Assembly: GCA_964653285.1 (NCBI GenBank)
Contig: CAZZEX010000089.1
Location: 1-21,138, forward strand
Direction of reading: 5' to 3'
Source of the DNA: CAZZEX01 sp964653285
GTDB lineage: Bacteria > Chloroflexota > Anaerolineae > B4-G1
DNA: 21,138 bases
In this document: positions 1 through 6,976 of the stretch, piece after piece
How positions within the stretch are numbered: the first letter of the stretch is position 1
Layout: every line of letters starts with the position of its first letter
The notes under the pieces: generated by a model
The model's input: only the letters and a program-made list of their open reading frames with translations
Told to the model about the DNA's origin: nothing
Databases searched by the model: none
Made by a program: the position numbers and the translations under genes

Positions 1-390
1 ACGGCACTTCTTCCCCCTCTCCTGAGATCGGGAGAGGGGGCCAGGGGGTGAGGGCATAACAGTACGGAATACCTGCCACCAGGGCCGCCTTTCCCACTCG
101 TTCTTGCCTCAGTAGATGGTGTAGATGAACGATTCGGCTTTCGGAAGCAGCGTATCAACGAGCAACCGCCAGGCTGGTGCGACGCTTACGTCGGGGTAGG
201 CGGTGCGCAACTCCTCCACCGTCCGGTACCCCAGCACCAGCGGGATGAACTGCAACGGTGGGAAGCGAATTTCTTCGCCGGTGAAACCCAGGTTGGCGAC
301 CTCGGCCAGCCTGCCTGCTACGAGGCGCAGCGAGAGGGTCTCACGGTAGAGGCTCAGCCGCACGTCCCGGGTCAGCCCGGCGAAGGGTGA
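1..390. repeat. Direct repeat copy A (GNAT 3' end plus flank)
   Basis: This segment aligns nearly base for base with 3753-4145, apart from one 3-nt indel and scattered substitutions. It holds the last 94 or so codons of a GNAT gene on the minus strand, its 3' flank, and a palindromic C/G-rich repeat at 13-40 (CCCCCTCTCC, 8-nt loop, GGAGAGGGGG). Similarity stops near 390. The left limit is unknown because the window starts inside the repeat. Confidence 0.85.
109..390 (-). pseudogene. 3'-terminal fragment of an Eis-like GNAT acetyltransferase gene
   Basis: The minus-strand frame ends at 109 and reads the same C-terminus as the complete gene at 3861-5129: both finish in SFIYTIY and share the stretches FPPLQFIPLVLGYRTVEEL and PDVSVAPAWRLLVDTL. 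By eye about 85 percent of the 84 comparable residues are identical, with one codon deleted near 265. The homologous frame runs to about 390 (SPFAGLTRDV) and then stops abruptly, so both acetyltransferase domains are missing and only part of the C-terminal SCP2-like domain remains. A GTG at 361-363 could nominally start an 84-residue protein, but no matching ribosome binding site or function is apparent. It is best read as the remnant of a duplicated gene whose 5' part was lost or replaced by the cassette that begins with the promoter at 446. Confidence 0.8.
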
Positions 391-445
391 CCCGGCTCCC
401 CGGCGTCGGTCCGGCTCAATGGCCGGGCGATTTGCAAAAAAACCA

Positions 446-474
446 TTGACTTTGACTCCGATTTGTTGTATACT
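446..474 (+). promoter_or_regulatory. Sigma-70-type promoter for the leader RNA / secreted protein gene
   Basis: TTGACT at 446-451 and TATACT at 469-474 are separated by exactly 17 nt. Both hexamers are one base from consensus, and the region is AT-rich in an otherwise GC-rich window. A second TTGACT at 452-457 has a worse spacing. Transcription would start near 481, about 285 nt before the first good start codon, so the transcript carries a long untranslated leader. Confidence 0.75.
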
Positions 475-480
475 GAGATT

Positions 481-671
481 GTGTTCGGTCTTGTGAGGAT
501 TTCACATACGCCCGCCAATTGTGTACGTGGCTTGGGCGAAAGGAGGACGGGCGTAAAGTACTGAGGGGTTATCTTCCCTCTGCTCTTGTAGGTCAGACTC
601 GCTGGGGCGCTGTTGCGCACATTCGGTCATTCCCCGGCCGAAGCGCACAGTAACCCCGGCGAGTTTTTTTT
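481..671 (+). ncRNA. Candidate small RNA or attenuator leader with three hairpins
   Basis: Between a near-consensus promoter and an intrinsic terminator lies about 190 nt with no convincing reading frame. Three successive stem-loops can be drawn: ACGCCCG (508-514) with CGGGCGT (548-554), which encloses a smaller GCCA/TGGC stem; CTGA (561-564) with TCAG (593-596), around GAGGG/CCCTC; and the long terminator hairpin from 598. It matches no riboswitch, 6S or SRP consensus that I can recall. It may be a free-standing sRNA, or the leader of the downstream genes with transcription attenuation. The structure is visible in the sequence; the function is inference. Confidence 0.5.
598..671 (+). terminator. 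Intrinsic terminator upstream of the secreted protein gene
   Basis: CTCGCTGGGG (598-607) pairs with CCCCGGCGAG (654-663) with one G-U pair. Above this an inner CTGTTGCGC/GCGCACAG stem with one bulge and a TTCGG/CCGAA cap can form. Eight T residues follow directly at 664-671. This is a strong rho-independent terminator, placed before rather than after the large gene. Confidence 0.75.
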
Positions 672-766
672 GACCTCGTGATCCACGGCACTGTGAGGCG
701 GGCGTCCCCGCGCCTGTCCCCTTGCAACCAGGCGAGCGTGGTCAAACCTGGACGAAAGGAGGCTCT

Positions 767-925
767 ATGATCCAACGGTATTCTCTCTGGACAATACTCT
801 TTCACTCGTTTCTTGCCAAGAAAAGGCGGGAAAACGATCGCGTCTTACCACCCCGAGAAAAGAGTCCAATAAGAACCGTGGCTTTGGCATCCATTGAAGT
901 GTGCAGTAAAGGATCTATGAAATGA
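767..925 (+). CDS. Possible small ORF, 52 codons, coupled to the secreted protein gene
   Basis: ATG at 767 follows a strong Shine-Dalgarno (AAAGGAGG, 755-762), itself preceded by a small CCAGG/CCTGG hairpin. The frame gives a basic 52-residue peptide beginning MIQRYSLWTILFHSF, with one short hydrophobic stretch at about residues 6-16 and a Lys/Arg-rich centre. I recognise no family. Its TGA (923-925) overlaps the ATG of the next gene at 922, so the two could be translationally coupled. The peptide is not obviously protein-like in composition. It may be a regulatory leader peptide or a chance frame; the quality of the ribosome binding site is the main argument for it. Confidence 0.35.
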   Translation: MIQRYSLWTILFHSFLAKKRRENDRVLPPREKSPIRTVALASIEVCSKGSMK

Positions 926-3612
926 AAGGGAAATCGTTTACCACAGGGTGCGTTGTGTTCTTCTCAGCGGTTGTCATACTTGTAAGTCTATGCCTGCATG
1001 AAAGGGGGAGCGCCACTTACGCTGATAGTTCAGATGACCGACCAAGTGGCAGGGCACTGGATCATTTAGATTCACAGAAAAGTTTAACTGAAGAACAATG
1101 GGTGATTGAGACGGTTGACAGCAATGACGTTCGACTGACAGGAACTTCATTGGTCTTGGATGCAAATGGAAATCCCCATATCAGCTACAAAACCGGTAGT
1201 GATTTGGGGTATGCGTACAAGGACGATGGCGACTGGCAAATCACACTTCTGACAGATTGCGAGGGTTCGTACAGCTCACTAGCGCTCTTGGGAAACCGTC
1301 CCCACATTATGTACTTTAACTACCTTCACTATACCTCAAGTTTGGAATACGTCTACCAGGATGCCGCAGGAGATTGGTATGTGGGAGTGCTGGTTTCCGG
1401 GAATAATCAGTTGTCAGCGCGCGACAATGTCTCACTGGTGCTGGATGGAGAGGGCTGCCCGCATTGTGCTTTTACCCTGTTTCGCTGCATGACGTGGGTT
1501 TCTGGCAATTGTGTTAGGTGGGACCCAGGGGATTTAATATACCTTCACGAGGATGGTTCTGGGTGGAAGGATCCAGTCACGATGGGATATTCGGCCGATT
1601 ACAGCTCCATGGCTCTGGATGGCGACAACAATGTTTTTATGAGTTTTTACAACGATTACTCTGAAGAGCTGAAGCACTCTTACTTGCATCATGGCCCGTT
1701 CGACCCTGTCATTTATATGGTGGACGACACTGGTGACGTTGGGAAATTCACCGACATCGCCGTGGATGAAAGATTCTACCCGCCCACTCCTCACATTAGC
1801 TATTTTGACGCCACGAACGAAAACCTCAAATACGCATACCGTACAGGTGCATTTTCCTGGTATACCGATGTGGTTGACAGCGAGGGAGGTGTCGGCCAAT
1901 ATACCTCTCTCGCTTTGGATGCCGACGGATATCCCCACATAAGCTACCGTGATGAAACCAATCAAGATTTAAAATACGCCTACATGGATGATGTGGATTG
2001 GCATATCTATACCGTGGACAGCACAGGGGACGTCGGAAAGTATACATCTCTGGCGCTGGATGCAAGTGGTTGTCTTCACATCAGCTACATCGACGCCAGC
2101 AATGGCAACTTGAAGTATGCCTACCTGGGAGGTCCTTCAACCGGATCCATGATCTATCTCCCCCTCGTTATGAAAGCCTGGACTGCTCCATCACCTACCC
2201 CAACAATCACACCTGGCGGTCCCACATTGACGCCCACAGCTACGTCCACCTCTACATCGACACCCACTCCTTCTCCTACTCCAACCGCTACACCGACACC
2301 CACTTCCACACCTACCAACACGCCAACGCCCACGAGTACAGCCACGAATACGCCGACACCCACACCCACACCCACACCCGTACCCGCTACCTTTCCCTAT
2401 TACGATGGCTTTGAGTCCGGCACACTGGGAGACGAGTGGATGGTCCACACCACCTCCCAGGGCCGCGTTCAGGTCAGTTCATCCTATCCCTATTCCGGCA
2501 CGTACAGCCTGCTGCNNNNNNNNNNNNNNNNNNNNNNNNNNNNNNNNNNNNNNNNNNNNNNNNNNNNNNNNNNNNNNNNNNNNNNNNNNNNNNNNNNNNN
2601 NNNNNNNNNNNNNNNTGACGATAGATTTGAGCGGGCAGACTCAGGTCGATCTCGACTTCTGGTGGGATGAGTGGGGTTCTGATAGTGTGAGTGACGGTGT
2701 TTTCATCAGTGATGACAGCGGTGCGACCTGGTACCAGGTGATGTCTTTCGACGACGACCCTACTTCCTGGCGCCACCAGATCATCGACCTGGACGAAGAG
2801 GCTGCCTCAAGTGGACTGACGTTTAACGATCACTTCCAGATCAAGTTCCAGTTCCGAGCTGACGACCCCATTCCCTGGGACGGCTACGCCATCGACGAGG
2901 TACAGGTGCGCGCCGCACCGTCCCCCACCCCCGCCACGTTCCCTTATTACGATGGCTTTGAGGCCGGCGCGTTGGGGGATGAGTGGATGGTTTACTTCAC
3001 CAACGAAGGCCGCGTTCAGGTCAGTTCATCCTATCCCTATTCCGGCACGTACAGCCTGCTGCTGGACGATTATGAAAACGACTTGATTTATTCGACCGCT
3101 GCTGCGATATTGACGATAGATTTGAGCGGGCAGACTCAGGTCGATCTCGACTTCTGGTGGGATGAATGGGGTGGAGATGGGACCCTGGATGGTGTTTTCC
3201 TCAGCGACGACGACGGTGCAACCTGGTATCGGGTGATGTCCTTCGACGAAGACCCCACCTCCTGGCAACACCAGATCATCGACCTGGACGAAGAGGCAAC
3301 GGCTAACGGGCTGACGTTTAACGATCACTTCCAAATAAAGTTCCAGTGCTATCACGATGACCCCATTCCCTGGGACGGGTACGCAATTGATGAAGTAAAG
3401 GTGCGGTCGGAGCACCGAACAAGCACGACACCGTGTTCCCGGATGGCGTTGACGTCTACTCTTGCTCGTGGGACTCAGCCACTGAGTGGGATGTGGAGCC
3501 CGGGCAGGACATCGGTGTGGCCTACAAAGAGCCCGACGGCGACAGGGTGTTCAACGTCTTCCACGCACCGTGGCGGGTCTTCCTGCCGCTGGTGCTGCGC
3601 AACTACCCGTAG
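922..3612 (+). CDS. Large secreted beta-propeller / beta-sandwich repeat protein (assembly gap and frameshift)
   Basis: The start at 922 has an AAAGGA site 8 nt upstream. Residues about 5-26 are a signal peptide-like hydrophobic helix. About residues 55-405 hold blade-like repeats of roughly 45-50 residues with core motifs YTSLALDA, PHISY and LKYAY, typical of a beta-propeller. Next come MIYLPLVMK and a Thr/Pro linker of about 70 residues (2180-2390). Two near-identical beta-sandwich-like domains follow, each starting PYYDGFE and ending DGYAIDEV. A 100-N gap splits the first of these and shifts the frame; comparison with the second copy indicates it should be 48 nt. After VKVR near 3405 the frame shifts again, and the resumed frame ends in VFLPLVLRNYP at 3612. 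The protein is probably exported and surface-associated; I cannot name a ligand or enzymatic activity. The frameshift may be a real mutation or an assembly error. Confidence 0.75.
2393..3405 (+). repeat. Two tandem copies of a beta-sandwich domain (about 155 residues each)
   Basis: Unit 1 spans 2393 to about 2917, including the N gap, and unit 2 about 2938-3405. Both encode PYYDGFE, QVSSSYPYSGTYSLL, TIDLSGQTQVDLDFWWDEW, DGATWY-like and IPWDGYAIDEV segments. More than 50 nt on either side of the gap are identical between the units, so the duplication is recent or maintained by gene conversion. The fold is probably a jelly-roll of the MAM/concanavalin-like type; that is inference from the pattern. 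Confidence 0.8.
2516..2615. other. Scaffold gap (100 N)
   Basis: Exactly 100 ambiguous bases. The flanking bases match positions 3062 and 3111 of the second domain copy, between which lie 48 nt. A length divisible by three restores one continuous frame, whereas 100 does not, so the N count is a placeholder. Confidence 0.95.
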
Positions 3613-3637
3613 CGTCGGGCGTCGCAGCACAAACGGG

Positions 3638-3669
3638 CCGGGCCTCGCTTGCGGAGCGAGGCCCGGTTT
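3638..3669 (+). terminator. Terminator hairpin after the secreted protein gene
   Basis: CCGGGCCTCGC (3638-3648) pairs perfectly with GCGAGGCCCGG (3656-3666) across a 7-nt loop, and TTTGGTT follows. It lies 26 nt after the stop. A second perfect 9-bp hairpin, CCCGGTTTG/CAAACCGGG (3662-3683), shares bases with the descending arm, so the two are mutually exclusive. Confidence 0.7.
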
Positions 3670-3752
3670 GGTTACAAACCGGGGGATGGTTTGCTAGTCC
3701 GTGATAAGTCAGAGAGCTATTTGTGGGATGGCGCGCGATTTGATGCATCCGA

Positions 3753-4145
3753 ACGGCACTTCTTCCCCCTCTCCTGAGATCGGGAGAGGGGGCCAGGGGG
3801 TGAGGGCGTGACAGTACGGAGTACCTGCTACCAGGGTTGCCTTCCCCACTCGTTCTTGCGTCAGTAGATGGTGTAAATGAACGACGCCACTTTTGGGAAC
3901 AGTGTGTCCACCAGCAGCCGCCAGGCCGGCGCGACGCTCACGTCGGGGTAGACGCCGCGCAACTCCTCCACCGTCCGGTACCCCAGCACCAGCGGGATGA
4001 ATTGCAGCGGGGGAAAGCAGATCGCTTCGCCGCCGGTGAAGCCCAGGTTGGCGACCTCGGTAAGTCTGCCCGCCACGAAACGCAGCAGGAGGGTCTCGCG
4101 GTAGAGGTTCAGCCGCACGTCCCGGGTCAGCCCGGCGAAGGGTGA
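3753..4145. repeat. Direct repeat copy B (GNAT 3' end plus flank)
   Basis: Counterpart of 1-390. It includes the intact GNAT gene's 3' end and the same palindrome (3765-3792: CCCCCTCTCC, loop, GGAGAGGGGG). The related C-rich repeat at 14831-14918 shows that the palindrome belongs to a dispersed family rather than to the gene. Confidence 0.85.
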
Positions 4146-5129
4146 TGCGGCGATCCGCCGTTCCAACACGGGCACCAGCGCGCGCAGCAATGCGGTAAAG
4201 TCAGGAACGTGGATCTGCCAGGCGTAGGTGCCCAGGTCGTGAGCGCCTAGCGAACGCGCCAGCCGCATCAACGTACAGTCGGCGGGCAGGTTGAGCCGGA
4301 TGCCGGGTTTATCACCCTCCACGGCCAAGGCCTTGAGGTGCTGTAGAGCCGCCAACGCCGCCTCAAACCCCAGGCGCGAGACCTCGCCCACCACCAGTTC
4401 TTCGCCGAAGTGGTGCTCCGGGAGACGCACGTACCCGACGATTTGTCCACCGGTGTCTTGGATGAGCCAGTTCTCGCACTCGGTCTCTGTCCCGTCTGTG
4501 TATGTCAGCAGGTATCGCCAGGTTGCCTCGTCGCGGAGGGTGTGGATGGTGAGGTCCTGGGCGGCCTCGTCGTAGAGCCGCATCAGGGTGGGGAGGTCAT
4601 CCTGGGTAGCCAGACGGAACGTGAAGGGTGCATCGGGTGGGGTGGGGACGTGGCGTGTTTCGAGCCGCAGGCCCCCTTCCAAGGGCAGCGCGTATTCGTA
4701 TCCGAACTGGCGGTAGTAGTAGGGGATGCCCTGGATGTGCGACAGCAAACAGCCGCGCTCGCGCAACCGGCGCTTGAAATAATCCACCTGCGCACGGACC
4801 AATCCCCGACGACGATAGGCTGCCAGCGTACCCACGATGCCCATTTCGCCAGCGGGTACGTCAACGTCCTCGTAGCGCCAGGTCCAGGGAATCAGGCACA
4901 GGGACGAGACGACCTGCCCACTGCGTTCATCCTCGACAAAGATAAAGTCCCTGGGCCGCGTGTTCGGGTGATGAATGAACAGGTTGCGTGTCATCGCGGC
5001 GGTCCCCGGCCCGTGGATAGTGCCGTTGAACTTCGCCACCCGCTCCACATCGCGCTCGCCGGCAGCGGTACGAAGTATCAGGCCGTCCTCCAGCGGTTGT
5101 CGGTAAGGTGTGTCTGTGGAATCTAGCAT
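3861..5129 (-). CDS. Eis-like GNAT family N-acetyltransferase with SCP2-like C-terminal domain
   Basis: This 422-residue protein has the length and three-part layout of the Eis family: an N-terminal GNAT domain (about 15-160), a second GNAT-like domain (about 165-300) and a C-terminal SCP2/sterol-carrier-like domain (about 310-422). The acetyl-CoA pyrophosphate loop is visible as GIVGTLAAYRRRGL (97-110). YYYRQFGYEY (137-146) places a tyrosine where Eis enzymes have their general acid, and the chain ends in an aromatic residue (TIY), as Eis uses its terminal carboxylate in catalysis. Eis enzymes acetylate amines such as aminoglycosides or protein lysines; the substrate here is unknown. The start is supported by GGAGGA 5-6 nt upstream. 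It is transcribed in the same direction as the BtrH-like gene, 284 nt downstream of it. A truncated copy of its 3' end lies at 109-390. Confidence 0.88.
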   Translation of the reverse strand: MLDSTDTPYRQPLEDGLILRTAAGERDVERVAKFNGTIHGPGTAAMTRNLFIHHPNTRPRDFIFVEDERSGQVVSSLCLIPWTWRYEDVDVPAGEMGIVGTLAAYRRRGLVRAQVDYFKRRLRERGCLLSHIQGIPYYYRQFGYEYALPLEGGLRLETRHVPTPPDAPFTFRLATQDDLPTLMRLYDEAAQDLTIHTLRDEATWRYLLTYTDGTETECENWLIQDTGGQIVGYVRLPEHHFGEELVVGEVSRLGFEAALAALQHLKALAVEGDKPGIRLNLPADCTLMRLARSLGAHDLGTYAWQIHVPDFTALLRALVPVLERRIAASPFAGLTRDVRLNLYRETLLLRFVAGRLTEVANLGFTGGEAICFPPLQFIPLVLGYRTVEELRGVYPDVSVAPAWRLLVDTLFPKVASFIYTIY

Positions 5130-5193
5130 GCTTCCTCCATCGGCGTAAAAGCTCAGCCAGTGCCGTACTTTAGGTTCTTCGGCCCAGGATCAC

Positions 5194-5230
5194 GCCAGAC
5201 CGCCCGCCCCCCCCCCGGCGCCGGTCTGGC
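5194..5230. other. GC-rich hairpin between the two minus-strand genes
   Basis: GCCAGACCG (5194-5202) and CGGTCTGGC (5222-5230) form a 9-bp stem around a 19-nt loop with a 10-C run. No T-tract follows on either strand, so a terminator role after the BtrH-like gene is only possible, not shown. Confidence 0.4.
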
Positions 5231-5276
5231 TCGGTGGGTGTTTCCTCTTCGTAAGCGTTCACGTGGGGGGCAAGCT

Positions 5277-5335
5277 GTAGGTCACGCTTATAGCGTGACT
5301 TCCGGGCGAATCGTCGCGCTGCAAGCACGACCTAC
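5277..5335. repeat. REP/MITE-like palindromic element in the 5130-5413 intergenic region
   Basis: The 59-bp element is bounded by GTAGGTC (5277-5283) and its inverse GACCTAC (5329-5335), and contains a perfect inner hairpin GTCACGCT-tat-AGCGTGAC (5281-5299). No coding frame is convincing here. It resembles the short dispersed palindromes common in Chloroflexota genomes; only this copy was seen in the window. Confidence 0.6.
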
Positions 5336-5413
5336 GAAGCTCCAACTCGGCCCACACCATGCCCGGTTGGCGCAGCAGCGTCTGGGCCGAGGGGCTGTGG
5401 AGCACGCGCTCTG

Positions 5414-6442
5414 CTACCCAACCACTTCTCGCAACTGCCCCCACGCCGACTCCTCCAGGTCGGCCAAATCCATCATCGGGGCCGTCGTCTCCGCAAGCAT
5501 GGCAGCCGGATCTTTGGCCTTCCATCCCCGCTTGAAAATTTCCGCGACCTCCTGCCACTTGTCGCCGATGTGCTGGAAGGCGTCGGCGCTCTCCTCCAGG
5601 CGTGCGTCTCCCATGATCGCGGCGGCCTCGCGCAGGAAGCGGCTGAACATATAGCGGAAAGCGCCCCCGCCCGTGCCGCCTGTCGCGTCAATGAAGATGA
5701 ACATGTTGAAGAGCGTGAAGCGCAGTTCTTCCTCATCCATCTGGTCAGGCCACTTGAGCGCGCGCTTGGCTGCTTTGCGGATGCCTTTGACACCGATGTT
5801 GCTGATGGGCGGCTCCAACATTCCTCTCGCCTGTTCGGCTATAGCCTCTCGCACCTCGTCGGCGGTGGGCTGGCGCTTGTTGCTGAAGTCAAAGGTGTAC
5901 CACTTGTGCCTGGGTGGGAAGGGCTTGTAGGTGGAGCCACGCACCTTCTCCAGATCCTCCATCGAAACCGGGTGCAGTCCATCCCGGTCAGCGATGAGTA
6001 CCTGGCGCGTCTCCGCATCGTACCCGCAGACGACTACGATGTGCCAGCCAAAGTGATAGTCCGTGTCGCCAAAGTCGAAGTAGGGTAGGAATCCCATATC
6101 GCACTGGATCATCACCGGCTGGCCTGCGTCGAGCATCTCCAGGAGCGTCCGCTCCGCCTTGCGCGCGCTGGAGGTGATGTACGACTCGACCACCACGCCG
6201 GTGCGTCTTCCTGTGGTCTTCTCCAACCCCTCTTCGCCCGGCCGGCTCACGTTGCCTCGCCCGCCCATGAAGGGAGTCTGCCCCTTGAAGTGCCAATAAC
6301 TGAAACTTACCCCTGCGCCTATTCCCAGCAACATGTCCTCGCTGATGTCGTGGTCGTTGTAGGCGTAGACGTGGCGCATCGAGCCGGTGACGCAGTGGCG
6401 CGTCTCCAGCGACTTGAAGCCTTCCAATGGTTTGAGTGTCAT
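5414..6442 (-). CDS. BtrH N-terminal domain / DUF4872 family protein
   Basis: The 342-residue protein begins with the BtrH_N pattern: RHCVTGSMRHVYAY (15-28) with Cys17, then ISEDMLLGIGAGVSFSYW (33-50). GWHIVVVCGYD (132-142, His134) and LIADRD (149-154) supply the His and Asp of a cysteine-peptidase-like triad. The C-terminal half (about 180-342) is helical and matches the region called DUF4872 in this family. BtrH of butirosin biosynthesis is an acyl/aminoacyl transferase that moves a side chain from a carrier protein to an aminoglycoside. Most family members stand alone and have no known substrate, and no carrier protein or aminoglycoside genes are seen here. AAAGGAG upstream of ATG 6442 supports the start. 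Whether it functions with the neighbouring Eis-like acetyltransferase is unknown, though both families include members acting on amino sugars. Confidence 0.8.
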   Translation of the reverse strand: MTLKPLEGFKSLETRHCVTGSMRHVYAYNDHDISEDMLLGIGAGVSFSYWHFKGQTPFMGGRGNVSRPGEEGLEKTTGRRTGVVVESYITSSARKAERTLLEMLDAGQPVMIQCDMGFLPYFDFGDTDYHFGWHIVVVCGYDAETRQVLIADRDGLHPVSMEDLEKVRGSTYKPFPPRHKWYTFDFSNKRQPTADEVREAIAEQARGMLEPPISNIGVKGIRKAAKRALKWPDQMDEEELRFTLFNMFIFIDATGGTGGGAFRYMFSRFLREAAAIMGDARLEESADAFQHIGDKWQEVAEIFKRGWKAKDPAAMLAETTAPMMDLADLEESAWGQLREVVG

Positions 6443-6538
6443 TTCTGTGCTCCTTTCTTTTGTAAGGTCTCTGGTATCACTCTGGTCTTATGAGTGCAGG
6501 CTTGCCAGTGGCTGGAAGTCACCGGCTCAGCAGATGGA

Positions 6539-6575
6539 AGCCCGCTACACGGGCTGGACGTAGCCCGATAGGGCT
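6539..6575. repeat. Twin-hairpin REP-like element between divergent genes
   Basis: AGCCCG-ctaca-CGGGCT (6539-6555) is followed 6 nt later by AGCCC-gata-GGGCT (6562-6575). Two short GC hairpins in tandem are typical of REP-type intergenic repeats. The rest of 6443-6589 shows nothing else recognisable. Confidence 0.5.
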
Positions 6576-6589
6576 CGCACCTCGATCAT

Positions 6590-6627
6590 TTGACGAGCAT
6601 TGATAACAAGGGTATAATTTCCATTAT
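6590..6627 (+). promoter_or_regulatory. Toxin-antitoxin promoter with overlapping operator dyad
   Basis: TTGACG (6590-6595), a 17-nt spacer and a perfect TATAAT (6613-6618) form a strong sigma-70 promoter. The inverted repeat ATAAT-ttcc-ATTAT (6614-6627) overlaps the -10 and start region, where a Phd-type antitoxin would bind for autorepression. The dyad is seen; its use as an operator is inferred. Confidence 0.7.
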
Positions 6628-6655
6628 CATTATTATGACTATGGAGGCAGAAACG

Positions 6656-6976
6656 ATGGACACAGTAGGTATCGCCGCGATCAAGCGCAACATCTCAACC
6701 ATCGTTAACCGTGTGGCCTTCGGTCGGGAACGGATTGTCCTGACTTCAAGGGGCAAGCCCAAGGCCGCCCTGGTGAGCATCGAAGACTTGCAGAAGTTGG
6801 AATTGTTGGAAAAGACGACCTCTCCCGCCTCCCGCTCCCAGCAGAAGGCGGCCATGGCTCAGGCCGTGCGGGAAATGACCCTCGCTCGTCGCGGCGAAGT
6901 CCCCTTTTCCGACGTTGCCGAAGATTTGCATAGGCTGAGAGAGGAGAGAGACCTTGAACTCGCGGGTTTGCGTTGA
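6656..6976 (+). CDS. Phd/YefM-family antitoxin
   Basis: Start chosen at ATG 6656, which has GGAGG (6643-6647) 8 nt upstream; the longer frame from 6590 would run through the promoter. The 106-residue protein opens with the Phd/YefM fold: VGIAAIKRNISTIVNRV (a VSxxRxN-like helix), then RIVLTSRGKPKAALVSIEDL, the diagnostic G-K-P-x-A-x-L-x-S/P-x-x-D/E strand. This N-terminal part dimerises and binds the operator. The C-terminal tail (about 60-106) is polar and charged, as expected of the disordered segment that neutralises the toxin. Its end overlaps the toxin start by 23 nt, so translation is coupled. It is expected to repress its own promoter together with the toxin. Confidence 0.85.
   Translation: MDTVGIAAIKRNISTIVNRVAFGRERIVLTSRGKPKAALVSIEDLQKLELLEKTTSPASRSQQKAAMAQAVREMTLARRGEVPFSDVAEDLHRLREERDLELAGLR

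Noticed and set aside
481..671. Known riboswitch (SAM, cobalamin, TPP, c-di-GMP), 6S RNA or SRP RNA
   Set aside because: The conserved core sequences of these classes as I remember them are absent, and the 5' and 3' ends do not pair as 6S RNA requires. Only a generic leader call is justified.
372..805. Minus-strand open frames across the promoter and leader region
   Set aside because: No ribosome binding sites or recognisable protein features, and they run antisense through a clear promoter and terminator.
2154..2448. Antisense frames rich in GVGVGV and a C-rich array resembling a tandem repeat or CRISPR
   Set aside because: They are the complement of the ACACCCACACC-type codons of the Thr/Pro linker. 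There are no constant-length spacers or conserved repeat units.
3753..5166. ACGGCACT (3753-3760) and AGTGCCGT (5159-5166) as terminal inverted repeats of a mobile element carrying the GNAT gene
   Set aside because: Only 8 bp, with no target duplication or transposase, and copy A at position 1 shows the left end is part of a larger repeat. Probably coincidence.
5160..6088. Plus-strand open frames opposite the BtrH-like gene and its downstream region
   Set aside because: They are shadows of the high-GC minus-strand gene, with no family features or ribosome binding sites.
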